The notes below the pieces were generated by a model, which worked only from the letters and a program-made list of their open reading frames with translations, was not told the DNA's origin and did not search any database. DNA of 64,000 nucleotides, taken from assembly GCF_002878395.1 (NCBI RefSeq), contig NW_025860098.1, positions 311,009-375,008 of the forward strand, written 5' to 3'. Within the stretch, counting starts at the first letter, position 1; each line of letters begins with the position of its first letter. Source of the stretch: Capsicum annuum. Taxonomy: Eukaryota > Streptophyta > Magnoliopsida > Solanales > Solanaceae. Shown here piece after piece: positions 11,725 to 23,961 of the stretch. Both the position numbers and the translations under genes were made by a program.

Positions 11725-12036
11725 ATCATTATTGGGACTCAAACCCATTATTTATCAAGACAATTGTTCATTTCAAAGCTTAGGGACTTAAACCCTTTCT
11801 TTTCAACACTTACTCATTTTACAACTTAGGGACTTCAACCCATCAACTTATCAAGGATATTTACTCAATTTAAGGATTAGGGACTCGAACCCATCACTTA
11901 ACAAAGACATGAATCAACTCAAGATACTAGGGACTTAAATCCATCACAACAAAACACACATAATTTAAGAACTTTAAGGACTTGAAACCATGGACTAACA
12001 AGACACAAATCAACCCAACACATCGGGGACTTCAAC
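11725..12036 (-). repeat. Internal GGGACTTNAACCC array of element H
   Basis: Seven spaced copies of a core near TAGGGACTTAAACCCAT, about 40-55 bp apart (near 11729, 11782, 11827, 11879, 11929, 11969 and 12024), between the end of pol and the polypurine tract. The same kind of core is arrayed in both LTRs. No coding role is seen. Confidence 0.7.
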
Positions 12037-12073
12037 CTATTTTCTATCAACGATAAAAATCTAATCAAGGAGA

Positions 12074-13480
12074 TCAATACATACCTCCATCCCAAGATTC
12101 TAAAATAGGAAAGAAATACGGATACTTGGACTTTATGTCTTTTTTTGCTTCCCATGTTGATTTCTCAAACTTTCGGTTCCTCCATAAAACCCTCACCAAA
12201 GCTACTTCTTTCTTTCGCAATCAGCGAACTTGCTGATCTAAGATCCTCATGAGGATCTCCTCAATGGACAAAGAGTTCAAAATATCCAAATTTCTTAGGG
12301 AAATATCCAACGAAGGATCACCCACACATTTCCGCAACATAGAGACATGGAAAATTGGGTGAATAGAGTTCATACTGTAAGCCAACTCCAACTCATAGGC
12401 AACATTGGCAATCTTTTTCATAATCAAGTAGGGAAGGACACACCGAGGACGAATTTTTTCAGTTTCACCAAACTGTATCACTCCCTTCATGGGAGACACA
12501 TTCAAGAATACTGATTCACCAACACTAAACTCTAAGTTCCTACGCCTTACATCTGCATAGGACTTTTGGTGACTTTGAGCGGTTTTCAACCTATCACAAA
12601 CCACCTTCACCTTCTCTAAGGCTTGGTGAACTAGATCAGGGCCAAGCAACTTACCCTCACCAACTTCATACCACTCAATAGGAGATCGACATCTTCTACA
12701 AAACAATGCTTTAAAAGGAGCTATGCCAATACTAGAGTGGTAATTATTATTATAGGTGAACTAAGTCAAAGGAAAGTGGTCATACAAACTACCACCATAA
12801 TCAATCACATAAGCCCGGAACATATCCTCTTATGTTTGGATGGTCCTTTCCGCTTTCCCATTAATTTTTAAGTGGAAAGCGGTACTAAGGCACACTTTAC
12901 TACCCAAATCCCTTTGGAATGAATTCTAAAAGTATGATGAAAATAGAGGACCATGATCCAAAATAATAGAGACTGGATCACCATGCAACTTCATGATCTC
13001 CGCCAGATACAACGTAGCATAATCTTTTGCCGAGAAATTAGTCCTCTCAGGCATGAAGTGAGCGGACTTGGTCATTCTATCAATAATGATCCAAATGGAA
13101 TCACATTGATTTTGGGATAAAGGAAGATCGATAACGAAATCCATATTAATTGCCTTCCAATTCTATTCAGGTAATGCGATCTCTTGATATAAGCCCTCAG
13201 GCCTCATGTGCTTAGTTTTCCAAACTAATAAACTCTCTAAGATCTTGATATTTCTAAACTAATAAACTCTCTAAGATCTTGATACATCTTGGTGGAACCT
13301 GGATGAATCGGATAACTTGATCCATGAGCCTCGACCATGACCTTTTCCCTTAATCATCAACATCGGGAACACATAGCCTACCTTGGTATCTCAAGATACC
13401 ATCACCACGAATAAAATATTCTACAACTTTATATTGACTCACATTACTCTTGATCTTTATCAAGTCAGGGTCTAATGCTT
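12074..13480 (-). pseudogene. H pol: integrase and C-terminal domain
   Basis: Core domain at 12926-13144 contains MDFVIDLP, DSIWIIIDRMTKSAHF and SIILDHGP, in which the second acidic residue is present. The C-terminal part at 12221-12706 has GRRCRSP-like CRRCRSPI, KSYADVRRR, LNVSPMKGV, VAYELEL, HPIFHVSMLRKC and GDPSL. The end at 12074-12200 has FEKSTWEAKKDIKSKYP and a TGA stop at 12074-12076. The zinc-binding region upstream is broken by a 34-bp tandem duplication (13222-13289) that shifts the frame. Integrase would carry out cDNA insertion; this copy is dead. Confidence 0.85.
13222..13289. repeat. 34-bp tandem duplication in H integrase
   Basis: Positions 13222-13255 repeat at 13256-13289 almost exactly. 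Because 34 is not a multiple of three, the duplication is a frameshift in the integrase frame. Confidence 0.85.
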
Positions 13481-13489
13481 GCTTCTCCT

Positions 13490-14455
13490 TTATCTCAACA
13501 ATAAGAGATTACTGAGATACCAGAAGCATAAATACACTACTATCCTCAGAGTCTACAAGTCGAACTCTAAGATTAGTTAAGTGGTGAACATCCTTCCCCA
13601 ATTCCTGCTTATCCTCATCCACATGGGCCAAACTTTCCATGGGCAATCTACTAACTATATCAGTGACTATATTTGCCTTACCTGGATGATAATGAATACT
13701 CATATCGGTCCTTCAACAACTCGAGCCAGCATCTTTGTTGGAGATTTTTTTTTTGGTAAACATATTGGAGACTCTTATGATTGAAAAAGATATCGACATG
13801 AACCCCATAAAGGCAATGCGTCCAAATCTTTAACCCAAGAACCAAGTCTAATAACTCAAGGTCATGAGTAGGGTAGTTCTTCTCATGAAATTTCAATTGC
13901 CTAGAAGCATAGGACACCACCCTACCATGTTGCATTAATATACAACCAAGACCGAAATTAGAAGCATCCCAAACCATCACTACCCTCGGGCAAGGTTAAA
14001 ACAAAAGCCAATGTCAATTTATCTTTCAACTTCTCAAAATTACACTCACATGCATTGGACCACAAGAACTTGACCTTCTTTAGGGTCAACTTGGTCAATG
14101 GGGCATCTACTATAGAGAAACTCCCCACAAACCTTTTATAATAATCGACTAGAACCAAGAAGCTCTGAATATCGATTGGAATCGTAGGTCTAGGACGCTT
14201 CTTAACTATCATGACCTTTTAGGTATCTACCATGATCCCTTTACTTGTGATAACATGACCCAGAAAATCTGTGGCATTCAACTAAAACTCACACCTTGAG
14301 AACTTGTCATACAAATAATGATCCTTTAAAGATTGCGACATGGCACAATGTTTATCTACATAATCCACCTAACTCTTAGAATACACTAAGATATCATCAA
14401 TAAATATGATGATAAACATGTTCAAGAATGGACGGATGACCAATACTATTAAAGC
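13490..14455 (-). pseudogene. H pol: C-terminal RT and RNase H
   Basis: At the right end the RT palm motif FIDDILVYSKS (FxDD form of YxDD) is present near 14395-14425, followed by FLGHVIT, PRPTIPIDIQSFLVL and the thumb region (13958-14212). RNase H follows: [56 protein letters not shown] and [14 protein letters not shown] (13509-13980). In the usual HVDVFTDHKSLQY motif the T-D pair is F-N here, so an RNase H active-site aspartate is lost. RT begins only just before FIDD; everything upstream is replaced by an LTR fragment. Confidence 0.85.
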
Positions 14456-15990
14456 TTTACAATTTGATACATTCGAATGATGAAACTAAAATTAAATGAT
14501 TGACTCTGACTGACATCTATGAAGCCTCTACTATACTGACTAAAGATAGCTGGGACATGCCTCCAACTACCACTAATCAATACACATGAAAGTAAATAAA
14601 CTATACATGAACTAAAACTGTCTGGAATCCCCAATGTAGGAGAACTCATCACTTGCTGGCTGAAATCTATAAATCTCTGATCGTGATGTGTAGTCTATAA
14701 TTGGTAACTACATTAAGAGAAAATGTATCCACAGAGATATATATGTGGATCAGTCCTTCTAGAATGTACTGAGTATACAGAGGTGAATGCAATAAGTAAA
14801 ATTGAGTTTATATGTAATCGTAAAACATGCATGCTAAGTATAAGTAGACTCGCCAATAAGATGGAATAAATTGAAAGATAAAAATATCTTAAAACATGAG
14901 TAATAAACATGATCTGATAAGCCGGTGAATCTATACACTTAGTTTTTGTAAAACTTACTTTTATGATATAAGTATAACTGAAGTTGGGATATGATAACAC
15001 ATAGATACTATATGAATACTGGGTATACAAAACTGTACTATACTTGTCCTGAATAACTGGATTGAAACTGTAGAGTATTATGCATATGATAAAGAGACTG
15101 ACTGAGTAACATGAGGTAACTGAGCATGAATTCATGAAGACTGTACTATCTATGAATGCAAGGCCAAGCATATAAGATGATTTTGAAATAGTCTCTAAAC
15201 TGAGGTACTGAAACACTGATAACTGGATAATTGATAAAAGTAAGCTATTCTCAAGAAAACCTTGAAACTGAACTGAGTTACTGATCTAATTACCGGATTG
15301 AGACTGTGAATGAGACTATAACTACGATTGTAATTGAGACACATACTGGAATTAAATACTGGATTCTAATAACTAATTCACTGATAAATGAGGTTATTAA
15401 TACTATAATTTAGGTAACTGATTCTACTAATACTGTATTACTAAGAACTAATAACTAAGTGACTCTATCTGACATTCTTGAAATTAAAGAACTATTTAAG
15501 TTCTTTACTAAGCTGAGTGTCTATATCTGACAGTCGTGAATCCAAAGGACTGTCTGAGATCTTTATTGAGCTGAGTGACTGTATCTAACATTCTTGAATT
15601 TGAAGAACTATTTGAGTTCTTTACAGAGCTGAGTGACTGTATCTGACAGTCCTAAAATCTATAACTAAAACTATGGGAAGCAGTCATCTAACCAACATAC
15701 CCCAATTAGGTGAATAATACTGAATTGGGGTCCAATCTGTAACCCTAATTAGAAGGGTGTCAATACCGCACCACTGGTAAGGACACTATGAGAACCCTAT
15801 ACTGGCAGATGCTTAAAATAAGAATAATGGGAACCCTAAACTGACAGGTTGTATATCTCAACCTACGCTGGCTAAGTAGTTCTATAATACAAGGATTGCT
15901 TCTAAGAAGCACACCCTAAACTGGCAGGTCCCATCCTTGGGTTCGCTCGGTACTAATTCGTACTACAATCTGAAAAGGCACTCTTGAATG
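14456..15990 (-). repeat. LTR fragment inside H, related to R LTRs
   Basis: Minus-strand reading of 15660-15960 matches the middle of the R LTR: both have a GTAGCAATCC-like segment, TTAGGGTTACAGATTGGACCCC and GGGGTATGTTGGTTAGATGA against GGGGCATGTCGGTTAGATAA. The typical LTR start and end are missing, so it is truncated at both ends. It lies exactly where gag C-terminus, protease and the first half of RT should be. It contains a 58-bp tandem repeat. The 167-codon open frame across 14713-15216 is Ser/Tyr-rich and not a gene. Confidence 0.7.
15459..15655. repeat. 58-bp tandem repeat, 3.4 copies
   Basis: Units begin at 15459, 15517, 15575 and 15633 (partial), each exactly 58 bp and starting GTGACTGTATCTGACA or a close variant. 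The first unit holds a perfect 9-bp inverted repeat, TAAAGAACT and AGTTCTTTA, with a 5-nt loop. The third unit keeps most of it and the second has mismatches. Confidence 0.9.
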
Positions 15991-16000
15991 AACATCCTCT

Positions 16001-16051
16001 CTTTCTTTCTAGTTTATAAACACTCCCTTTCTTTCTAGTTTATAAACACTT
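16001..16051. repeat. 26-bp tandem duplication
   Basis: A pyrimidine-rich unit starting CTTTCTTTCTAGTTTATAAA occurs at 16001-16026 and again at 16027-16051. It lies at the junction between the H gag remnant and the LTR fragment, so it may mark a repair event. Confidence 0.85.
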
Positions 16052-16181
16052 CTTCCTTTGCCTCCCTCAACTATTGAGGAAAGAAATGGTCTAAGAAAGC
16101 CTCAAATAATTCCACCCACATATGGGGACTAGCATCAACACCTCTATACAACTCCCACTTCTCATACCATTTGTACGCTAC
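16052..16181 (-). pseudogene. H gag, second part
   Basis: Minus-strand translation starting at 16181 gives VAYKWYEKWELYRGVDASP, then WVELFEAFLDHFFPQ, a stop, and LREAKEEVFIN. This is the standard gag continuation after the segment SYQLKDVA that ends at the other border of element R (28858). The frame is therefore continuous if R and one GCTAC copy are removed. Homology ends near 16050. Confidence 0.85.
16177..16181. repeat. Target-site duplication of element R
   Basis: GCTAC at 16177-16181 is repeated exactly at 28853-28857, flanking the outer LTR ends. It shows that the entire three-LTR structure occupies one insertion site. Confidence 0.9.
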
Positions 16182-18703
16182 TGTAATACCCCATATTTCC
16201 CTTGCTTAATTTAAGTGTTATAACATGAGTAATCCCATATAAAAGTTTTACAAAACTCAGTATTTTTATGTTTAGAGCCAGCTATTACGTAAGAAATTCA
16301 TCCACCATTCCAATGATATAAAATTTGCCCAAATCTAATACTCGGGCGAAGAGTTATGACCATTTTTGTAAAATAGTGTGCCAACTGGGACTCTGGTGTG
16401 TCGTAGAGCCAGGCCAAATGACATTAGGCAATTTCTAGGGAATCCCCGTGATACCAACGTGTTGCACCACCAACCATATTCATAATTTTCAATTTTCAAT
16501 GTACCAACGTGATTCCACCGTGTCGCGGTGAACTTTCAGTTCTCATCCAAAGTGGAAACGCGCTACCACCACATCGCACCACTGATTATATTTCTAGTTG
16601 GCAATTTCCATAGAAAAGGAATGAAAGTACCACGTTGCGCCAGGTGCCTATTTTGGAAAATTTTAACAAAAATTAAAAGCTTCGTCCAGGGCTAAATTTG
16701 TCTTTTCCCATGATCTCAAAGCCCTAAAAATATTTTAAGTCATTCATTATAACTTTTTTCCCAAATCAAAAGGCATTTTTCTCTCAAGAAAACAAAACCC
16801 TAGCTTCAAGAATCAAGGCTAAAGCTCAAGAATTTCCCGAAGAACCTCCAAGAATTAATCTTCTAAGGTATGTTAGGAGTTTATCTATGGGTTTCTTTCA
16901 TCCATAGAGTCCGAGAATCCCTTTTTAAACATAAAAGATCTTAGATTTATGATTTCCATGTTTGAATTAGATAGAATTCATGTTTATGATATTAGTTGGG
17001 TTTCAATCCATGATCTTATTGCAAGTTTCATGAAATTAAATAGCATGTGTGATAAATATGTGATTATCTTGATAAACCCCTGAATTTACAAAGTGATTAA
17101 TGTATCTATTATTTTAAATTGGGTTTTAAATCCATAACTATGATAAGATTCATGAAAATAGAATAGTTTTAGGGGGAATTATATGAATTGCATGTTAAAC
17201 CCATGAAATTGCAAGTTTAGGCATTGTAGTGGCAATGATTATATGTTAATCATGATTGTGTGCATTAAGTTGTGCTGCCCAAGTGTTTTATAGAATGTCC
17301 ATGTGAATAAATTGACAAAATCATGACATGTTAGTATATGTACAAGCTTATGCCCTACAAGTGGTAGATAAAATATTTCTATAGATAAATTATGAACAAG
17401 CGTGCATTGTTATGCTTTAATTTTTATGTATCGAGTCCTGAGAGTATTTAATACATAATAGTTTAGCTGTTTACCTAAATCCTATGTCATTTATAGAACT
17501 TAGTAGAACTCCATCATTTACAGAACTCAGGAAAAACTCAATAAACTTAGTTTTAGTACGAACAAGTTTAGTGAAGTTTAATAATTAGTGTCTTTCAGTT
17601 GGTAGTAGGATTCGGCACTGAGCAAACCCAGGGATTGGGTCATTCCTCTTAGTGTAGGGTTTGAGTCTTAGTAGCAATCCTTGAGTTACAGAATAACGTA
17701 GCCATCGGAGGTTGGGATGACTTTCTACCAAATAAGGCTTGACACATCTCTCATAAGTTTTCCTATCAGTGAGGGTTTACAAAGTGTCTTCCTTCTAGTT
17801 AGGGTTAACTCACAACCATTATCTTTACCCGTGGCACGGGACTGACATTTTTCTAATCGAGATTACAGATTGGACCCCGACTCAGCTATCTTATTTTATT
17901 TGGGGCATGTCGGTTAGATAATTACCTCCCATAGTTTCAGTCTCAATCTTTAGATTAGAACTCAGATACAATTAATGAATATCAGTAACTTAGCTATTAG
18001 AAATCTTAGATTATCAGTTAATCAGTATAAAAATTCAATATTTAGCTTTAGAAAAGCTCGGTTAAGGTATACATTAACGTGTATACATAATATTAAATGC
18101 TCAGTAGTTACAGTAGTATTATTTATCCATTTACTTTTATGATTAGTTACTCTATATCATTCAGTCAGTTATTGTTTATGCATATGAACCCTTGCATTCA
18201 GCCTTACCTCATCTAGCATACCAGTACATTTTATGTACTGTCAAATACTATTTCTTTGTGCTATGATGTCACATATCATAGGTTCAGATGCTTATGTTCC
18301 CGACTATGCATATACATATTAAGATTCAGCTAGCATGTCAGATTTAGTTGTGATCCTCATCTATCAAGGATAAATTTTTATTTCATTATTTTAGTAGACT
18401 CAGTATTTTAGTAGATAGAGTTAGTTGGGTGATTGTCCCATCAACTCTACTTTTAGAGAGTTTAGTTAGAGGCTTTTTGGACTAAAGTTCAGACAATATT
18501 CAATTTTACAAATTTTTATTACATTTTGAATTTTCATCAGTATTTCTGATGTTTTAAACCTTACAGTATTTTAGCATATTATTCTGTATTTATTGCAGTA
18601 TATTATTCAGTGCTCACAATAAATATCAGTCATAGGTTAGCTTGAGGTCCTTCGGGGTTGTAAGCATCGTGTAGCATCCAGGGAATAGACTTGTGGAATT
18701 ACA
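16182..18703 (+). repeat. R LTR 1 (left outer)
   Basis: 2522 bp, from TGTAATACCCC to GGAATTACA. It is followed by a primer-binding site at 18708. It contains a word block at 16380-16650 in which GTGATACCACC-CGTGTCGC-type phrases recur about five times, including the small stem CACCG/CGGTG at 16516-16530. It lacks about 20 bp near 17425 that LTR 2 and LTR 3 have. Confidence 0.92.
16380..16650 (+). promoter_or_regulatory. U3 word block in R LTR 1
   Basis: Five spaced variants of a phrase near CGTGATACCACCACGTCGCG, located 200-470 bp from the LTR start. LTR 2 (21410-21655) and LTR 3 (26510-26745) keep the block with many C-to-T and G-to-A changes. No clear TATA box follows in this family. Confidence 0.5.
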
Positions 18704-18707
18704 AACT

Positions 18708-18720
18708 TGGTATCAGATCC
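18708..18720 (+). other. Primer-binding site, first internal region of R
   Basis: TGGTATCAGATCC, close to the initiator-tRNA-Met complement TGGTATCAGAGCC, four bases after the LTR end. Confidence 0.85.
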
Positions 18721-18928
18721 TAAAATTCAATAGATTCCTGGGGAGTCTTAAAAGCCGTATCGAGTAGAGGCTTGTGCATGGGTGTGTAGCTCGCCACACT
18801 TATGGATAGGAGGCTATGAGATATTTTAGGAAAAGTTTCCCTTCTTTCAGTATTCATGTCAGGCGAGTGAGCATGAGATCAAGTTAAACTCCCAGTCTAA
18901 TTCACTTATTCCTTTTGTTTACAGAACA

Positions 18929-20061
18929 TGCCTCCCAAAAGGACTAATGAAAGAAGAATTAGAAATCAGTCAATGCATAATCCAGAGCTGCGTTCACCAC
19001 TCTAGCCAATTTTGTAGCAGCTCAGAAGGAATGAACAACTGTTGTGCAAGCTAACCTAGTGGATAATACTGCTACAACCAGTATTCGAGACTTCACCCGA
19101 ATAAATCCTCCCTTATTCTAAAGATATAAGTCAGAAGAGGATCCACAGAAGTTCCTCGATCAAGTTTAGAAAGTGATAGATATCATGGGAGTGATTTCCA
19201 GTGAAAGTGTGGTGTTAGCTTCCTATCAGCTACAAGATCTAGCTCATAAGTGGTTTAAGCATTGAAAGGTAGAAAGGGGTACAGATGCAAGGACCATAGA
19301 GTGGGAAGAGTTAGATATTGCTTTTCTAGATAGATTCTTTCCCTTAAAGATGTGAGAAGCCAATGTGCTAGAGTTCATAAATCTCAGGCAAGGCAATACG
19401 AGTGTGAAAGATTATTCCCTCAAGTTTACTAAGTTAACCAGGTATGCTCCCCGTGTAGTAGCAGTCAATAGGTCCAGAATGAGCAACTTCATATCTGGGG
19501 TATCAGATAGTGTGGTTAAGGATTTCAGAACAACGATGTTGATTAAGGAGATCGACATATCTAGGCTTATGGTTAATTCTCAATAGATTGAAGAGAAAAA
19601 GCTTAAGAAGAAGGAGAGAGAGAATAAGAGAGCCAGAATATGTAGCTTTAGTTTTGGTCAGCCTAAGTCACAAAGTGGTAATCATTCCAAGTTTGATTCA
19701 AAGTCTTCAATTCCAGCTCCATCATCAGCTAGTGCACCAGTACCAAAGTTCAAGAATAACCGTTGGGATGGGGCACTAGGCTCCAAAGCCCAGGGTACTG
19801 TGAGCAGTGTTAGTACCCATCTACTTTATGAAGAATGCGGTAGAAATAACCTAGGTATGTGTAAAGTAGGATATGGAAAGTCAGGGCATGAAGTTCGAGA
19901 ATATCCTAAGGCTGGTATTCAAAGTTAGCACAGTCATTCTCCAGTTCTATCCCGTCACCCAACTCAAAAGGGTGACCCTTTCAGTACCATTTATAGTCAA
20001 CGCCAGAACAGGTTTTATATGCTTTAGTCTCGCAATGAATAGGGAAGTTCTCCTAATATAG
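18929..20061 (+). pseudogene. gag pseudogene, first internal region of R
   Basis: Starts MPPKRTNERRI at 18929, an N-terminus of the MPPRR type usual for Tekay/Del gag. About 50 bp present in the second copy are missing after residue 15. Then come RDFTRINPPLF, LASYQLQDLAHKW, a capsid segment AFLDRFFPLKM, VLEFINLRQGN (19365 on), YSLKFTKLTRYAP and ISGVSDSVVKDF, and a degraded zinc knuckle near 19830-19905 (ECGRNNLGMCKVGYGKSGHE). Weak protease-like sequence (VTGML, ALLD) follows to about 20110. Many stops and frameshifts make it dead. No RT follows. Confidence 0.85.
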
Positions 20062-20111
20062 TTACAGGTATGCTATGAGTATTTCATCCTTATGTTTAAG
20101 CCTTGTTAGAT

Positions 20112-21187
20112 CTCGAGGCTTTAGTTATAATGATAGGCTTGAATGTCATGTTGATGTGTAGTGGCTAAATGTATTTCAGAGATTTGAGTAGGCTTGAACT
20201 TAGAAGGAGAATTCAGTCTAGCTCAGATCTCAGTAGGTATGGTTATCAGTGCCCATATTACAGAATTTTAGCCATGTTGTAACTTCTTATTCAGATGTTT
20301 TATTTAGATCATACAAAGATTCCCTTGCTCACATAGTCATTATAACCTTATATGAAGGGTGTCAAAGAAATGCTCTAATTGAGTATAAGTTTTCAGTATG
20401 ATTTAGTCTATGAAGCAAATAATTAGTTTAGCAGTAAGGTGGATAAGTTTGTATGGCTTCCCATCTTTCCATCTAATCGTACTATCTGAAGTTTTGAGAA
20501 TATGAATATTCCAAGATAGAGAACCATAGTAGTTACGAGTTCATCCCAATTTATGAATCATGCCTCAGTTTTAAATCCCAGATATTCAGTCACGATTCAG
20601 TTCATAGGTCCCCGTGTATCGTTTCAGCTTTTCCTTAGTATCCCAACCAAGTCTACATTCTTCGAGAGACATAATGTCCCCGTGACCTTTCATTTCCTAA
20701 AACTTTCAATTTCTCTTCACGTAAAGAATCTAATTTTGAGTAATGGGTACACATAAGTTGACCCTCAATTTCTAATATCAGGCGTATGACATGTATCCAA
20801 GAAATTTGTTCAGCTCATGATATTCAGTTCATATATCATGCTTCAAACTCAGTAATGTTCTCATGATCCTTTTCATATATGTACAATATATGATCTCAGA
20901 TTCATCAGATTCCCAGCCTAAGGTAAGATACTTCCTTAGATTTACTCAGTTCCATGTTCAGTTACAGTTATAATCTTGGTATTTCTACTGTTACACGTTC
21001 AGTCATGCATTCAAGAATCAGTTCACTCATATATTTCATGCATCATATATGCAAGGTCAGTATGTAAATGTAAAGTATCAGTAGTTTCAGTCATGTAGTC
21101 ATGATTCAGTCATGCATGCTCAATGTGTAAAATCAGTCTATCAGTCTTTCTCAGCTTAATTAGTCTCATTAGAGGATGAATGTTCCC
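20112..21187 (+). other. Noncoding tail, first internal region of R
   Basis: No RT, RNase H or integrase similarity in any frame. The sequence is rich in TCAGT/CAGTT words (for example 20990-21140). The second internal region has the same tail, so absence of pol is shared by both copies. Confidence 0.7.
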
Positions 21188-21200
21188 AAGGGAGAGATAT
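21188..21200 (+). other. Polypurine tract before R LTR 2
   Basis: AAGGGAGAGATAT directly before the LTR start TGTAATAGCC. The equivalent before LTR 3 is 26299-26312. Confidence 0.8.
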
Positions 21201-23737
21201 TGTAATAGCCAGTATTTCCCTAGATTAATTTAAGTATTAGTACATGAGTAATCCCATATAAATTTTTTGAAATACTCAGTATTTTTATGTTTAGAGCCTA
21301 CTAATGCGTAGGAAATTCAGCTAGTTTTTCAATGATATAAAATTCGCTCAAATCTGATACCTGGGCGAAGAGTCATGACCATTTTTGTAAAACAGTGTGC
21401 CAACTGGCACTCTGGTGCATTGCGGAGCTAGGTCAAATGGCATTTGGTAGTTTCCAGTGAAGCTCCGTGATACCACCACGTCGCGCCATCAGCCACATTC
21501 ATAATTTTCAATTTCCAGTGTACCAACATGATCCCACTGCGTCGCAGTGAACTTCCACGTCTAATCCAAAGTGGCATTGCTATACCAACGCATCACGCTA
21601 CTGATATTCCCAGTTGGAAATTTTTAGAGACACAACGTGATAGCACTGCATCGCGCCAGATTAAAAGCTTAGTCCAGGATTAAATTGGTCCTTTCCTAAG
21701 AATTATTCCGTCCAGGTGTGATATTAATGCCCTAAAAATGTTTTAAGTCATTCATTATTAACTTTTCCCCAAATCAAAAGGCATTTTTCTCTCAAGAAAA
21801 CAAACCCTAGCCTCAAGAATCAAGGCTAAAGCTGAAGAATTTCCCTAAGAAATTCCAAAAATTAATATTCTAAGGTATGTTTTGGTGTTCATCTATGGGT
21901 TCCTTTTACCCATAGAGTTCAATAATCCCTTTTTAAACATACAAGATCTCAGATTTATGATTTCCATGTTTGAATTAGGTTGAATTCATGTTCATGATAT
22001 TAGTTGGGTTTCAATCCATGATCTAAGTGCAAGTTTCATAAAATTTAATAGCATGTGCGATGAATATGTGATTATCTTGATAAACCCTTGAATTTATGAA
22101 GTAATTAATGTATCTATGATGTTAAATTGGGTTTTAAATCCTTGACTATGACAAGATTCATGAAAATAGAATAGTATTTAGGGACAATTATATGAATTGC
22201 ATATTAAACCCATGAAATTGCATGTTTGGGCATTGTGGTGGCCATGCTTATACGTTAACCATGATTATGTGCATTAAGTTGTGCTCCTCAAGTGTTTGAT
22301 AGAATGTCCATGTGAATAAATTAATAAAATAATTGCAAGTTATAATATGTACAAGCGTATGCCCTACAAGTGTCTGATAAATTATCTTTATAGATGAATT
22401 ATGAACAAGTGTGCATTGTTGAGCTTTGAAAGATCATGGTATGCTTTATTTTTCATGTTATCGAGTGCTGGAGGTATTTAATACTCGACAATTTAGCTGT
22501 TTACCTTGTCCCAGTGATAGTTACAAAACTCAGTAAAACTCAGTCATTTACAGAACTCAGGAAAAACTCAGTAAACTTAGTTTCAGTCTAATCCAGTTCA
22601 GGTCATTTTAATAATCAACGTCTTTTAGTTGGGAGTAGGATTAAGCACTGAGTGAACCCATGGATGGGGGTATTCTTATTAGTGTAGAGTTTGGCCCTTA
22701 GTAGCAATCCCTGAGTAACAAAACTATGTAGCCAGCGTAGGATGGGATGATTTCCTACCATATGAGGCTATCAGTGAGGGTTGACAAAATGTCTTCCTGC
22801 TAGTTAGGATTAACTTACAATCATTGTCTTTACCCGTGGCACAGTACTAAAACTATTCCAATTGGGGTTATCGATTGGACCCAACTCAATTATCTTATCT
22901 TATTTCGGGCATGTCGGTTAGATGATTACCTCCCATAGTTTCAGTCTGAGTCTTTAGAATAAAACTCAGTTCAGTTCTACAGAATCAGGACTGTTAGATA
23001 CAATCAATCAGTGTCAGTACCTTAGTTATTAGAATTCTTAAATTTTCAGTTAGTAAGTATTAGAACTTTGTATTTAGCTTTAAAAAAGCTAAGTTATAGT
23101 ATTAATGCACGTGTATACATACTAATACATACTCAGTGGTTACAACAGTATCATTTATCCGCGTACTCTTATGGTTAGTTACTTTATATCAGTCTGTCAG
23201 TTATTGTTCATGGATATGAACCCTTACATTCAGACTTACCTTATCTAGAATGCTAGTATATTCCACATACTGGCGCATACTCTTTCTTTGCGCTATGATG
23301 TCTCATCTTAAAGGTTCGGACGCTCAAGTTCCCGACCATGCATAAACAGATTAATATTCAGCCAGCATATCAAATTTAGTAGAGGGTCTTTATCTATTAA
23401 GGATATTATTTTATTTAATTATTTTAGTAAAATTAGTATTTCAGTAGATGAAGTTAGTTGGGGGATTGTCCCATCAACTCTACTTTTAAATAGTTCAGTT
23501 AGAGGATTTTTAGACTAGAGTTCAGACAGTATTCAGTTCATATAGGTTGTTATTATAGTTTGACATTTTCATCAGTATTTCAGATGTTTTGAACCTTTGG
23601 TATTTAAACATATTATTCCACATTTATTATACTATATTATTCAATGCTCATAGCAGATATCAGTCATGAGTTAGCTTGTGGTCCTTTGAGGTCGTAAGCA
23701 CCATGTAGCATCCGAGGTACTAAATCGAAGAGTTACA
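21201..23737 (+). repeat. R LTR 2 (middle)
   Basis: 2537 bp, from TGTAATAGCC to GAGTTACA. It is bordered by a polypurine tract on the left and a primer-binding site on the right, so it serves as 3' LTR of the first unit and 5' LTR of the second. In several segments (near 22330 and 22765) it differs from LTR 1 and LTR 3, which agree with each other. Confidence 0.92.
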
Positions 23738-23741
23738 AACT

Positions 23742-23754
23742 TGGTATCAGAGAC
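23742..23754 (+). other. Primer-binding site, second internal region of R
   Basis: TGGTATCAGAGAC, four bases after LTR 2, the same spacing as at 18708. Confidence 0.85.
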
Positions 23755-23961
23755 TAAGGTTCAACAGAATCCTAGGGTTTCCAGAAAACCTCATCGAGTA
23801 GAGTCTTGTGCATGGGTGTGTAGCGCACAATACTTATGGACACGAGGCTATGAGATGTTTTAGGAAAAGTTACCCTTCTTTAAGTATTCATGTCGTGCTA
23901 GTGACCATGATATCAAGTTAAAATCTCAGTCTAATCCACTTCTTTTGATTGTTTATAGAAC

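Noticed and set aside
14713..15216. 167-codon minus-strand open frame rich in Ser, Tyr and hydrophobic residues
   Set aside because: Lies wholly inside an LTR fragment homologous to noncoding R LTR sequence; composition follows the AT-rich DNA.
18708..18720. tRNA-like sequence
   Set aside because: It is a 13-base primer-binding site complementary to tRNA-Met; no cloverleaf is present here or at 23742 or 29495.
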